From Candidatus Methylomirabilota bacterium (GTDB taxonomy: Bacteria > Methylomirabilota > Methylomirabilia > Methylomirabilales > Methylomirabilaceae), in contig JAGWQH010000047.1 in the NCBI GenBank assembly GCA_028870115.1, forward strand, positions 1 through 60,370: a DNA stretch of 60,370 nt, read 5' to 3'. Made by a program: the position numbers and the translations under genes. The notes below the pieces were generated by a model. It searched no databases and was not told where the DNA came from. It saw only the letters and a list, made by a program, of their open reading frames with translations. Below, piece by piece: positions 35,973 through 45,171 of this stretch; position 1 is the first letter of the stretch; each line of letters begins with the position of its first letter.

Positions 35973-36188
35973 ATGAAGGACAATCAGGCTCGACTGTGGC
36001 GGCAGCTCGCAGGGCTGAGTTCACTGGGGATTACCTTCGCCGCTTCGATTGCGATCGGGGCCGCGATCGGTATTGCCCTGGATCGCTGGCTGGGGACGTC
36101 ACCGTGGCTGATGATTTTATTTTTTATCTTTGGGGTTGCAGCGGGGTTTGCCAACCTTCTAAAAGATCTCAAGCATTGGGGAAGTTGA
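35973..36188 (+). CDS. atpI: AtpI-like F0 accessory protein
   Basis: A 71-residue protein with two membrane helices (about 19-38 and 45-63): IAIGAAIGIALDRWLGTSPW, then FFIFGVAAGFANLLKDL. This is the AtpI/small Na-pump-like family that helps assemble the c-ring. It precedes atpB and atpE. The F1 genes are not in the window. Confidence 0.85.
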   Translation: MKDNQARLWRQLAGLSSLGITFAASIAIGAAIGIALDRWLGTSPWLMILFFIFGVAAGFANLLKDLKHWGS

Positions 36189-36237
36189 TTTTTTTGCAGC
36201 CAATATGTGATTTCCAGCACAATAACTGGGAGGCGTG

Positions 36238-36957
36238 ATGGAGCACCACCCTACAATTTTCCAGATTCCTAATTTTCTTGGGGCGATCGGGATTCCCGGA
36301 GCCTGGGTGCCGGAGCATGTGGCGATGGCGTGGCTTGTGATGGCTATCCTGGTCGGCGTATCGTACCTGGCTACGAGGCGACTCGAGGCTGTACCGGGGC
36401 CGATCCAGAACTTCATGGAGGTCGTGGTCGAGACGTTCGGAGATCTGCTTACACAGATGATCGGATCTAACGGGAAACGGTACCTCCCCTTGATCGGAAC
36501 GGCCGGCCTCTTCATTCTCGTTGGCAATCTCCTCGGCGCGCTCCCCGGTCTCAAGCCGCCAACGGCGAACCTCAACACCACAGCCGCCCTCGCTATCACG
36601 ATATTCCTCTCTTATAACTACTTCGGCATTCGGGAGCACGGGATCGTTGCCTATCTCCGCCACTTTTGCGGGCCGATCTTGTGGTTGGCGCCCATCATGT
36701 TCCCTATCGAGCTCATTGGCCATCTTGCCCGGCCGATTTCCTTGTCAATCCGACTATTCGGCAATATCTTCGGGGAGGAGAGTGTCATAGCCATCCTGCT
36801 GTCTTTGATCTGGTTGGGGATTCCGTACGTCATCTATCTGGGCATCATGATGCCCCTGAGTCTCTTCACCAGCTTTGTCCAGGCCTTCATCTTTGTCATG
36901 CTGTCCATGGTGTATATCGCGGGAGCCGTTCAAGTCGAACACGAAGAGCATCACTAA
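36238..36957 (+). CDS. atpB: F-type ATP synthase subunit a
   Basis: A 239-residue F0 subunit a. The essential arginine is R172 in SLSIRLFGNIFGEE. FLSYNYFGIREHG and the IYIAGAVQVEHEEHH end are typical. ATG 36238 is preferred to GTG 36235 because the GGGAGG site is too close to the latter. It forms the ion half-channels. Confidence 0.95.
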   Translation: MEHHPTIFQIPNFLGAIGIPGAWVPEHVAMAWLVMAILVGVSYLATRRLEAVPGPIQNFMEVVVETFGDLLTQMIGSNGKRYLPLIGTAGLFILVGNLLGALPGLKPPTANLNTTAALAITIFLSYNYFGIREHGIVAYLRHFCGPILWLAPIMFPIELIGHLARPISLSIRLFGNIFGEESVIAILLSLIWLGIPYVIYLGIMMPLSLFTSFVQAFIFVMLSMVYIAGAVQVEHEEHH

Positions 36958-36987
36958 CCCCATCTCACTTTGAAAGGAGTTGTGCCG

Positions 36988-37353
36988 ATGAGTCGCACGC
37001 AAGGAGCGCTCGCCCTGCTGGTAGTGACGGTTATGCTGACCTTTGGGTCCCAGATCGCGTTTGCCGCTGAAGGGGCCGCGCCTGAGTCTTCTTCAACATT
37101 CTTTGTGGTGTCGGTCCTCACGGGTGGATTCGCCATGGCCATCGCCTCTGGCGCGGCGGCGATCGGTCAGAGCCGCGCTATCGTCAGCGCGTTGGAGGCG
37201 ATCGGGAGGCAGCCGGCGGCGGCTCCGCGGATTCAGGTTGCGATGATCATCGGCCTCGCGTTGATCGAGTCGTTGGCTATCTACGTCCTGCTCGTTGCCC
37301 TGATCATCTTCTTTGCGAATCCCTTCATCAAGTACGTGGTTCCCGGTGCATAG
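36988..37353 (+). CDS. atpE: F-type ATP synthase subunit c with signal-like extension
   Basis: A 121-residue c subunit, longer than the usual 75-90. The first 27 residues look like a cleavable signal peptide (ends IAFAAEG). The first helix has AAAIGQSRAIVSALEAIG (Q61), the second GLALIESLAIYVLL (E94, S95, Y99). Q, E-S and Y at these positions are also the ligands in sodium-binding c-rings. ATG 36988 follows AAAGGAG. Confidence 0.93.
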   Translation: MSRTQGALALLVVTVMLTFGSQIAFAAEGAAPESSSTFFVVSVLTGGFAMAIASGAAAIGQSRAIVSALEAIGRQPAAAPRIQVAMIIGLALIESLAIYVLLVALIIFFANPFIKYVVPGA

Positions 37354-37404
37354 CGAAGGGTGAGGTTTGAAGGGCGATAGCCGATCGCCCAGGAGAAGGA
37401 CGCG

Positions 37405-37764
37405 GTGCTTCTCTCGTATCTGCCGATCTTTATCCTGATCCTGTTGGCGACCGGTTTTGCCCTCGCTACCCTTTTTGCATCCCATGTGCTCGGGCCGCGA
37501 CGGCCCACTCACGCGAAGCTCACCCCGTACGAGTGCGGGATCGACCCGGTGGGCTCCGCCCGGGAGCGATTTTCGGTCAAGTTTTACCTGGTCGCGATGT
37601 TGTTCATCATCTTCGACATCGAGATCGTGTTCCTGTATCCTTGGGCGGTAATCCTGAATGGTCTCGGACTATTCGGGTTGATCGAGATGGTTCTCTTCCT
37701 CGGTATCCTCCTGATCGGGCTCCTGTATGTCTGGAAGAAGGGGGGCCTGGAATGGATCACGTAA
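37405..37764 (+). CDS. nuoA: complex I subunit A, second copy
   Basis: A 119-residue NuoA with the standard motif [14 protein letters not shown] (D71, E73) and loop cysteine in YECGIDPVG (C44). It differs clearly from the first copy. Starts at GTG 37405 after AGGAGAAGGA. It overlaps nuoC, so nuoB is missing here too. Confidence 0.95.
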   Translation: MLLSYLPIFILILLATGFALATLFASHVLGPRRPTHAKLTPYECGIDPVGSARERFSVKFYLVAMLFIIFDIEIVFLYPWAVILNGLGLFGLIEMVLFLGILLIGLLYVWKKGGLEWIT

Positions 37765-38258
37765 AGGAGGCGGAGGAGAATCTCACCGTTTCAAAGCTGC
37801 GGGAAAGGTTCCCGGAGGCGACATTCTCGACCAGAAGCTTTCGAAACGAAACGACCTTCCTCGTCAGGTCCGGCGACATCATTCGGATCTGTCGCTACCT
37901 GAAAGAGGATCCCGGTCTTCTCTACGATTTCCTTTCTGATCTCACCGCGGTTGATCGGTTCGGAGACCACCCGCGTTTCGAGGTGGTCTACCATCTCTAT
38001 TCCCTTCAGTACAAATGGCGGCTCCGGCTTAAGGTGCACGTTGAGGAGGGTGAGGCGACGCCCAGCGTGACGTCGGTCTGGGGCGCGGCCGATTGGCATG
38101 AGCGTGAAGTATTCGATATGTTCGGAATCCGCTTTGAGGGTCACCACGATCTCCGACGGATCCTCATGCCGGAGGAGTGGGAGGGATTTCCGCTTCGGAA
38201 GGACTATCCGGTGCAGGCCTCGCCGAAATGGTGGGAAGAGGAGACGACGGGTGACTGA
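37752..38258 (+). CDS. nuoC: complex I subunit C, second copy
   Basis: A 168-residue Nuo[36 protein letters not shown] and PLRKDYPV are the signature. Start ATG 37752 overlaps nuoA by 13 bases. Ends within the GTG of nuoD. Confidence 0.95.
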   Translation: MDHVKEAEENLTVSKLRERFPEATFSTRSFRNETTFLVRSGDIIRICRYLKEDPGLLYDFLSDLTAVDRFGDHPRFEVVYHLYSLQYKWRLRLKVHVEEGEATPSVTSVWGAADWHEREVFDMFGIRFEGHHDLRRILMPEEWEGFPLRKDYPVQASPKWWEEETTGD

Positions 38259-39423
38259 ACGGCGCACCATGACCATCAACATGGGGCCGCAGCACCCCAG
38301 CACCCATGGCGTGCTGCGTCTGGTCCTGGAACTGGACGGAGAGATTATCGTCCGATGTACGCCGCATATCGGCTACCTGCACACCGGGATGGAGAAGATC
38401 GCAGAAAGCAAGCGGTACCAGCAGGTGATCCCGATTACGGACCGGATGGATTATCTGGCCCCCCTCAGCAACAACCTCGCCTATGTGCTGGCCGTCGAGA
38501 AACTGCTCGGCATCGAGGTCCCTCCGCGGGCGCAGGTCATCCGCGTAATGCTGACGGAACTGACCAGGATCGGAAGCCACCTGGTCTGGCTCGGGACCCA
38601 TGCCATCGACATCGGAGCCATGAGCGTCTTTCTCTACGCCTTTCGGGAGCGCGAGGCGATCCTGGATATGTACGAACAGGTGTCCGGGGCCCGGATGATG
38701 TCCAGCTACTTTCGGGTCGGCGGCCTGTTCGCCGATCTGCCGGAGGGGTTCGAGCAGACAGTACGGTCGTTTATCGCCAGCTTTCCCGACCGCCTGGCCG
38801 AGTACGAAGACCTGCTGACGCGAAACCCGATCTGGATCGAGCGGACCAGGGGGGTGGGTGTGATTAAGCCGGAAGACGCAGTGGACCTCGGCTTAAGCGG
38901 TCCAAGCCTGCGGGCCTGCGGAGTCGCGTGGGATATCCGCAAGTCGAATCCTTATTCAGGCTATGACCAATTTCACTTCGAGATGTCCCGAGGAAGCCAT
39001 GGCGATGTCTACGACCGATACCTCTGCCGTATCTTTGAGATGCGGCAGAGCGTTGCCATCGTTCGTCAGGCTCTGGAACGCCTTCCGGCCGGACCGGTCG
39101 TGGTAGCCGATCCGAAGCTCATCCCGCCGCCCAAGCCGATGATCAAACAGAGTATGGAGGCACTCATTCACCACTTCCTGCTCTGGTCGGCGGGATTTAC
39201 CGTACCGGCAGGAGAGGTCTATCAGAGTATCGAGTCGCCGAGGGGTGAGTACGGTGTCTATCTCGTAAGCGACGGCAGCAACAAGCCGTACCGCGTTCAT
39301 TTTCGCGCACCCTCCTTTGTGAACCTGCAGGCGTTACCCCGGATGGTGGAGGGGCGACTGGTGGCCGATCTGGTGGCGATCATCGGCAGCATCGATATCG
39401 TGCTCGGCGAGGTGGATCGGTGA
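38251..39423 (+). CDS. nuoD: complex I subunit D, second copy
   Basis: A 390-residue NuoD from GTG 38251 (or ATG 38269). [20 protein letters not shown] and [12 protein letters not shown] are the quinone-site motifs; ends DIVLGEVDR. Overlaps nuoC by eight bases. Clearly diverged from the first copy. Confidence 0.96.
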   Translation: MTERRTMTINMGPQHPSTHGVLRLVLELDGEIIVRCTPHIGYLHTGMEKIAESKRYQQVIPITDRMDYLAPLSNNLAYVLAVEKLLGIEVPPRAQVIRVMLTELTRIGSHLVWLGTHAIDIGAMSVFLYAFREREAILDMYEQVSGARMMSSYFRVGGLFADLPEGFEQTVRSFIASFPDRLAEYEDLLTRNPIWIERTRGVGVIKPEDAVDLGLSGPSLRACGVAWDIRKSNPYSGYDQFHFEMSRGSHGDVYDRYLCRIFEMRQSVAIVRQALERLPAGPVVVADPKLIPPPKPMIKQSMEALIHHFLLWSAGFTVPAGEVYQSIESPRGEYGVYLVSDGSNKPYRVHFRAPSFVNLQALPRMVEGRLVADLVAIIGSIDIVLGEVDR

Positions 39424-39442
39424 AACGGACGTTACGACGCGC

Positions 39443-39490
39443 GAAATCCCCCCGTGCCCCCCTTTATCAAAGGGGGGTTGGGGGGAACTG
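39443..39490. repeat. G/C-rich palindrome, family B
   Basis: GAAATCCCCCCGTGCCCCCC-TTTATCAAA-GGGGGGTTGGGGGG, between nuoD and nuoE, 13 bp before the nuoE start. Confidence 0.85.
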
Positions 39491-39502
39491 GTATTGGATG
39501 CG

Positions 39503-39982
39503 ATGACGGAAGAGACTATTCAAGCGATCTTGGCTCGATATCCGGATCGCCGTTCCGCGCTGTTGCCGCTGATGCACCTGTGTCAGGAGGAGGCCGGGTA
39601 TCTGACAGAGGACGCTATGCGTGAGCTGGCGGCCCGTCTTGATCTGCCGCCGATCCAGGTGGCGGAGGTCGCTACGTTTTACGACATGTTCCGCCTGAAG
39701 CCGGGCGGACAGCGAGAGATCTGGGTCTGCCATAATTTGAGTTGCGCGCTCTTGGGCGCCGAACAGGTGATCCGGCGTCTCGAAGAGGCGCTGGGGATCA
39801 GCGCTGGAGAGACAACATCCGATGGACTGTTTACGATCAAGCGGGTTGAGTGTCTTGCGGCCTGCGGGCGCGCCCCGGCGATCCAAGTGGGACCGGATTA
39901 TTATGGCCCGGTCTCGGCCACAGATGTCGATGAGCTGGTAGCGCGACTGCGAAAGGAATTAGCCGACAGCGATCAATTATAG
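39503..39982 (+). CDS. nuoE: complex I subunit E
   Basis: A 159-residue thioredoxin-fold NuoE (24-kDa subunit). The 2Fe-2S ligands are C76, C81, C117 and C121 (CHNLSC and ECLAACG). With NuoF it forms the NADH module. ATG 39503 is preferred to TTG 39494. Only the second cluster has this module. Confidence 0.94.
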   Translation: MTEETIQAILARYPDRRSALLPLMHLCQEEAGYLTEDAMRELAARLDLPPIQVAEVATFYDMFRLKPGGQREIWVCHNLSCALLGAEQVIRRLEEALGISAGETTSDGLFTIKRVECLAACGRAPAIQVGPDYYGPVSATDVDELVARLRKELADSDQL

Positions 39983-40031
39983 GGGCAGGGCATGCCCTGC
40001 CCAAAGGGGGCGCAGCAGGCAGCGCCCCTAC
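39981..40031. repeat. dispersed palindromic repeat, family D
   Basis: GGGGCAGGGCATGCCCTGCC, then GGGGGCGCAGCAGGCAGCGC and CCCTAC: relative of 21108-21173 in the opposite sense. It fills the gap between nuoE and nuoF. Confidence 0.75.
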
Positions 40032-40037
40032 ACTTCT

Positions 40038-41321
40038 ATGAGCGAAAAGATTCTCACGAAGCGATTTGAGATCCCGGGGTATGGCGGGACCTGCGAGGAG
40101 TACGTGGCCACCGGAGGGTATCAGGCCATTGCGAAGGCGCTCAAAGAGCATACCCCCGCCAGCCTGATCGATCTGGTAAAGCGGTCGGGGCTCAGAGGAC
40201 GGGGGGGCGCAGGCTTCCCCACCGGCGTCAAGTGGGGTTTTGTGCCCAAGGGTTCGGAACTACCCAAGTATCTCATCTGTAATGCCGATGAGAGCGAGCC
40301 GGGAACGTTCAAAGATCGGGAACTGATCATGCGGGACCCGCACCAGCTCATCGAAGGAATCCTGCTGGCCAGTTTCGCCATCGGGTGTCGGACCGCCTAT
40401 ATCTACATCAGGGGCGAGTTCATTGCGGGCGCGCGCATCCTCGAACAGGCGATCAGCGATGCGGCCGCCCGTGGTCTCGTGGGGAAGAATATCCTGGGGG
40501 GCAGCTTCAGCGTGGACGTCCACGCGCACCGGGGTGCCGGCGCCTACATCTGCGGAGAGGAGACCGCGCTACTCGAATCGTTGGAGGGCAAACGTGGGTT
40601 ACCGCGACTCAAGCCTCCGTTTCCCGCCACGTCCGGGCTCTATCGCAAGCCCACCGTCGTCAACAATGTGGAAACCCTCAGCACCATTCCGCACATCGTG
40701 ATGCGTGGCGCCGAGTGGTTCTCGAGCATTGGGACCCCCAAGAGTACGGGTACCCGGATTTTCGGGGTAAGCGGCCACGTTCGCCGGCCCGGTATCTACG
40801 AGTGCCCGATCGACGTCCCGATGCGGGAGCTGATCTTTGAGCATGCGGGCGGGATGCGTGAAGGGCGCCGTCTGAAGGCGGTCATTCCCGGCGGCTCCTC
40901 GGTGCCGGTGCTGACTGAGCGACACCTGGATACCAGGATGGACTTTGAGTCGTTGGCCACAGCAGGCTCTATGGCCGGGTCCGGCGGCGTCATCGTGATG
41001 GATGAGACCACCTGTATGGTTCGAGTGGGAGAGGTCGTCTCTCGATTCTATCACCATGAGTCGTGTGGGCAGTGTACGCAGTGCCGCGAGGGGACGGCGT
41101 GGCTGCACAAAACGCTGCGAAGGATCGAAGAGGGTCGCGGGCGGACAGCAGATCTCGATCTGCTCTTGGACATCTGCGACAACATGAAGGGCAAGACTAT
41201 CTGCCCCTTAAGCGATGCCGCCGCTATGCCGATTGAAAGCTACCTGAAGTACTTTCGCGATGAATTCGAGCAGCACGTCGTGGAGCGCGGCTGCCCGTTC
41301 GGACCCATACACCGATCGTAG
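40038..41321 (+). CDS. nuoF: complex I subunit F (NADH-binding)
   Basis: A 427-residue NuoF. GRGGAGFPTGVKWGF binds NADH, CNADESEPGTFKDR binds FMN and GAGAYICGEETALLESLEG follows. The 4Fe-4S ligands are in SCGQCTQCREG and ICPLSDAAAM. It takes electrons from NADH. The next gene is nuoH, only 17 bp away, so nuoG and nuoI are absent. Confidence 0.97.
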   Translation: MSEKILTKRFEIPGYGGTCEEYVATGGYQAIAKALKEHTPASLIDLVKRSGLRGRGGAGFPTGVKWGFVPKGSELPKYLICNADESEPGTFKDRELIMRDPHQLIEGILLASFAIGCRTAYIYIRGEFIAGARILEQAISDAAARGLVGKNILGGSFSVDVHAHRGAGAYICGEETALLESLEGKRGLPRLKPPFPATSGLYRKPTVVNNVETLSTIPHIVMRGAEWFSSIGTPKSTGTRIFGVSGHVRRPGIYECPIDVPMRELIFEHAGGMREGRRLKAVIPGGSSVPVLTERHLDTRMDFESLATAGSMAGSGGVIVMDETTCMVRVGEVVSRFYHHESCGQCTQCREGTAWLHKTLRRIEEGRGRTADLDLLLDICDNMKGKTICPLSDAAAMPIESYLKYFRDEFEQHVVERGCPFGPIHRS

Positions 41322-41338
41322 ACGGGCGACAAGGGAGC

Positions 41339-42328
41339 ATGATGCCAGAGGGCGCCTTCTTCGTCATCATGGTGACGAAGATCGTCGTGGTGTTCGGGCT
41401 GATGTTGCTGAGTGTCACCTACCTGACCTGGCTGGAACGCAAGGTCATCGGCGACATCCAGGTCCGGCTCGGTCCGATGCGGGTTGGGCCCCACGGTCTG
41501 CTACAGCCGATCGCCGACGCGCTCAAGCTCCTGTTCAAGGAAGACATCATTCCCCAGGCGGCAGACCGGACGCTGTACATCCTGGCCCCCGCGGTCGCGC
41601 TGATCCCCGCCTTTATCTCCTTCGCAGTGATTCCTTTCGGAGACCAGGTCCGACTCTTCGGACGGACCATCGACATGGTCATCACTGACGTTAATATCGG
41701 GCTGCTATACGTGTTCGGTGTGGCCTCGCTCGGCGTCTATGGGATCGTCCTGGGCGGATGGGCCTCGAACAACAAGTACGCGCTGCTTGGAGGGCTGCGT
41801 TCCTCAGCCCAGATGATCAGCTATGAACTCTCCTTGGGCCTGTCGGTGGTGGGTGTGGTGATGCTGTCGCAGTCGCTGAGCCTGGTGGGGATTGTGGGCG
41901 CTCAAGCAAGGACGTGGTTTATCGTCCTTCAGCCGATCGGATTCATTATCTTCCTGATCTGCGCTGTCGCCGAGACCAACCGCGCTCCCTTCGACCTTCC
42001 AGAGGCCGAGACGGAACTGGTGGCCGGCTTCCACGTCGAGTACAGCTCCATGAAGTTCGCCATGTACTTCATGGCTGAGTACGCCAACATAATCACCGTG
42101 TCGGCCATGGCGACGACGCTATTTCTGGGCGGGTGGAGGGGGCCGTGGTTGCCGCCGGTGGTCTGGTTTCTCGCCAAGCTCTACCTGTTTATTTTCCTCT
42201 TTATCTGGCTCCGAGGCACGCTGCCGCGCTTCAGATACGACCAATTGATGCGATTCGGATGGAAGGTTCTGCTGCCCGTCGCGCTGGCTAACATTATGGT
42301 GACGGCTGTGTTTGTGGCGTTGAGGTAA
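41339..42328 (+). CDS. nuoH: complex I subunit H, second copy
   Basis: A 329-residue NuoH. TWLERKVIGDIQVRLGPMRV and AETNRAPFDLPEAETELVAG are the conserved loops. Starts ATG 41339 (or 41342). Two bases before nuoJ. Confidence 0.96.
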   Translation: MMPEGAFFVIMVTKIVVVFGLMLLSVTYLTWLERKVIGDIQVRLGPMRVGPHGLLQPIADALKLLFKEDIIPQAADRTLYILAPAVALIPAFISFAVIPFGDQVRLFGRTIDMVITDVNIGLLYVFGVASLGVYGIVLGGWASNNKYALLGGLRSSAQMISYELSLGLSVVGVVMLSQSLSLVGIVGAQARTWFIVLQPIGFIIFLICAVAETNRAPFDLPEAETELVAGFHVEYSSMKFAMYFMAEYANIITVSAMATTLFLGGWRGPWLPPVVWFLAKLYLFIFLFIWLRGTLPRFRYDQLMRFGWKVLLPVALANIMVTAVFVALR

Positions 42329-42330
42329 GG

Positions 42331-42837
42331 ATGGAATGGCTGGTGTTTGTGCCGCTGGCCGCAATGGCGCTTGTCACCGCGGTACTGGTCATCGTCCTGC
42401 GAAACCCGGTCTACTGCGCGCTCTCGCTCATCGGGACGTTTTTCGCGCTGTCGGGGATCTATCTGCTGCTGCAGGCGCAATTCGTCGCCGTCGTACAGGT
42501 AATCGTCTACGCCGGAGCGATCATGGTCTTGTTCCTGTTTGTGGTGATGTTGCTCGACCTGGGTCATGAACCACCCGCCTGGCTGCAACGAGATCGGCCC
42601 AGGCTCGTACTCGGCATCAGTCTGACGCTACTGCTGCTCATTGAGCTGGCGATCCCCATCGGCTCCAGCACTTCTCGTGCTCCCCAGGGCCCCTATACAT
42701 CAGAACTCGTAGGCACCGTCGGAAATACTCAACTCGTCGGACGCCTCTTATTTACCGATTTTCTCATCCCATTTGAGATCACCTCTATCATCCTCCTTAT
42801 CGCCATCATTGGCGCCATGGTCTTGGCCAGGAGGTAG
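42331..42837 (+). CDS. nuoJ: complex I subunit J, second copy
   Basis: A 168-residue NuoJ. RNPVYCALSLIGTFFALSGI and VQVIVYAGAIMVLFLFVVML are typical of helices 2 and 3. Starts at ATG 42331. Confidence 0.94.
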   Translation: MEWLVFVPLAAMALVTAVLVIVLRNPVYCALSLIGTFFALSGIYLLLQAQFVAVVQVIVYAGAIMVLFLFVVMLLDLGHEPPAWLQRDRPRLVLGISLTLLLLIELAIPIGSSTSRAPQGPYTSELVGTVGNTQLVGRLLFTDFLIPFEITSIILLIAIIGAMVLARR

Positions 42838-42857
42838 CGAAATGCGGTGCGAAGCGC

Positions 42858-42905
42858 AAAATCCCCCCCAACCCCCCTTTATTAAAGGGGGGTTGGGGAG
42901 ATTTG
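42858..42905. repeat. G/C-rich palindrome, family B
   Basis: AAAATCCCCCCCAACCCCCC-TTTATTAAA-GGGGGGTTGGGGAGATTT between nuoJ and nuoK of the second cluster. Confidence 0.85.
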
Positions 42906-42924
42906 GTACGAGGTGCGGGGGGCG

Positions 42925-43236
42925 ATGACAGCAACTGTGCCTTTGAGCGCATATCTGATCCTGGGCGCCGCTCTCTTTGTCATCGGGGTCGCCGGGGTGC
43001 TGATCCGGCGCAATGTACTGGTGATCTTCATGGCGATCGAGTTGATGCTGAATGCGGTCAATCTCACCTTTGTGGCGTTCTCGAGGTTTCTTCACTCCAT
43101 GGATGGACAGATCGTTGTGTTATTTGTGATGGCGGTGGCAGCGGCCGAGGTGGCAGTGGGGTTGGCCATCATCATTGCGCTGTATAGAAACAAAGAGTCC
43201 GTGAATGTGGACGAGATCAATCTGCTGAAGGGATAG
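42925..43236 (+). CDS. nuoK: complex I subunit K, second copy
   Basis: A 103-residue Nuo[21 protein letters not shown] has the first membrane glutamate and [15 protein letters not shown] the second; ends [12 protein letters not shown] 42925 is preferred to GTG 42913, which falls in the repeat flank. Confidence 0.95.
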   Translation: MTATVPLSAYLILGAALFVIGVAGVLIRRNVLVIFMAIELMLNAVNLTFVAFSRFLHSMDGQIVVLFVMAVAAAEVAVGLAIIIALYRNKESVNVDEINLLKG

Positions 43237-43263
43237 CGCGATGACGCGGGAGGGGTACGCACG

Positions 43264-45156
43264 ATGATCTGGCTGATTCCCGTTGTTCCGCTGGCGGGAA
43301 GTCTCGTCGTCGGTCTGATCGGCCGCCGGATGCCGCGAAGGCTGGTGGCGGTGATCGCCTGCGGCGCCCCATCGCTTTCGCTGCTACTTTCCCTGATGGC
43401 CTTTGTCCGTCTCCTGCAGATGCCGGCGGAAGGGCGCCTGCTCCGCTCCTCCCTCGGCTCCTGGATCGCCTCCGGCGATTTCTCGGTCTCGTTCGGGTTT
43501 CTGTTTGATCCTCTCTCTGCCATCATGGCGCTGGTGGTGTGCGGCGTGGGCCTGCTGATCCACATCTACTCGATCGGCTATATGGGGGAGGACCGCGACT
43601 ACCACCGCTTCTTTTCGCTGCTCAATCTCTTCCTGGCCGAGATGCTGGTCCTGGTCCTGGCCGATAACTACCTCCTGCTCTTTGTAGGATGGGAGGGGGT
43701 GGGCCTCTGTTCGTACCTGTTGATCGGTTTCTGGTTTGAGCGACCGGCTGCGGCATCCGCCGGGACCAAGGCCTTTCTGGTGAACCGGATCGGCGACAGC
43801 GCGATGGTTGTGGGGCTGATCTGGATGATTGCGCTGTTCGGGTCGCTGGACTTTCAGACCGTATTGACAGAAGCGCCGACCGTGCTTACGCACGGCTCTG
43901 TGACCGCATTGCTGCTTACCCTCCTCCTCTTCATTGGGGCGACCGGTAAGTCGGCGCAGCTCCCATTGTATGTCTGGTTGCCTGATGCGATGGAGGGCCC
44001 TACGCCCGTCTCAGCGCTTATTCATGCGGCTACCATGGTGACAGCGGGCGTCTATCTGGTCGCGCGTTCCGCTCCCCTGTTCCAGCTCGCGCCCGTCAGC
44101 CTGGAGGTCATCGCCTGGGTCGGCGGCCTCACGGCCCTGTATGCCGCAAGCATCGCCCTGGTACAGACTGATATCAAGCGGATTGTTGCCTACTCGACCA
44201 TCTCTCAGCTCGGCTACATGTTTTTGGGCCTGGGAGTCGGGGCATACGCCGCGGGGGTCTTTCACCTGATGACCCATGCCTTTTTCAAGGCTCTCCTCTT
44301 TCTGTCGGCGGGATCGGTGATTCATGCGCTGGACGGCGAGCAGGATATACGGAATATGGGAGGGCTACGGCAATCCCTTCGCGTCACTGCGGGGAGCTTT
44401 CTTGTCGGCGCGCTGGCGAATGCCGGGATTGCCCCCTTTGCCGGCTTCTGGAGTAAGGATGAGATCCTCTCCGCCGCCTATGGCTCTGGGCATCAGGCGC
44501 TCTGGGTCATTGGAGTGCTGACCGCGGCCGGCACCGGGTTCTACATGTTTCGCCTTTACTTCCTTGCCTTCGAGGGGAAGTCGAGGCTCGACGCCCATAC
44601 GCTTAACCACCTGCACGAGGCGCCGTGGAGCATGCGGCTGCCACTAGTATTGTTGGCGCTCGGATCCGCGACTGTAGGGTTTGTCGGTGTCCCGCCAGGG
44701 TCTGGCCAGTTTCAGCGCTTTCTGGGCTCAGTCTTCCCCGCGTCGGTGCATGAAGGCTCGGCCGAGTCGAGTTCCGGGGCTGTGCTTGCGGTTGCGGCCC
44801 TTGTGATGGCAGCAGGTGGGATCGCCATAGCCTTTCGTTACTATCTTCTGAACCCTGAAAGAGCTGAGGCGCTTGCCGCGCGATATCCCTCGCTGTATCG
44901 TACCCTCTTTCACAAATATTGGGTTGATGAGCTATACGACGCGGCTGTGATCCACCCGACCATCGCCTCGGCCCGCGCCATATCGGAGTCGTTCGATGCG
45001 CGCATGGTCGATGGGTCGGTCAACGGCGTTGCTGCGATTGCAACCCGTACCGGGAGCCTGCTGAGGCGGCTTCAAACCGGCCATGTTCCGGCTTATATTC
45101 TGTCGATTCTGGTAGGTGCAGTGGTCCTCTTGGGGTACCTGGTGTTTTCCGGATAG
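43264..45156 (+). CDS. nuoL: complex I subunit L, second copy
   Basis: A 630-residue NuoL. FVGWEGVGLCSYLLIGFWFE, GKSAQLPLYVWLPDAMEGPT and, near the C terminus, FHKYWVDELYDAAV are family motifs. Distal ion channel of the second complex. Confidence 0.96.
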   Translation: MIWLIPVVPLAGSLVVGLIGRRMPRRLVAVIACGAPSLSLLLSLMAFVRLLQMPAEGRLLRSSLGSWIASGDFSVSFGFLFDPLSAIMALVVCGVGLLIHIYSIGYMGEDRDYHRFFSLLNLFLAEMLVLVLADNYLLLFVGWEGVGLCSYLLIGFWFERPAAASAGTKAFLVNRIGDSAMVVGLIWMIALFGSLDFQTVLTEAPTVLTHGSVTALLLTLLLFIGATGKSAQLPLYVWLPDAMEGPTPVSALIHAATMVTAGVYLVARSAPLFQLAPVSLEVIAWVGGLTALYAASIALVQTDIKRIVAYSTISQLGYMFLGLGVGAYAAGVFHLMTHAFFKALLFLSAGSVIHALDGEQDIRNMGGLRQSLRVTAGSFLVGALANAGIAPFAGFWSKDEILSAAYGSGHQALWVIGVLTAAGTGFYMFRLYFLAFEGKSRLDAHTLNHLHEAPWSMRLPLVLLALGSATVGFVGVPPGSGQFQRFLGSVFPASVHEGSAESSSGAVLAVAALVMAAGGIAIAFRYYLLNPERAEALAARYPSLYRTLFHKYWVDELYDAAVIHPTIASARAISESFDARMVDGSVNGVAAIATRTGSLLRRLQTGHVPAYILSILVGAVVLLGYLVFSG

Positions 45157-45171
45157 CGCGCAGAGGAAGGT

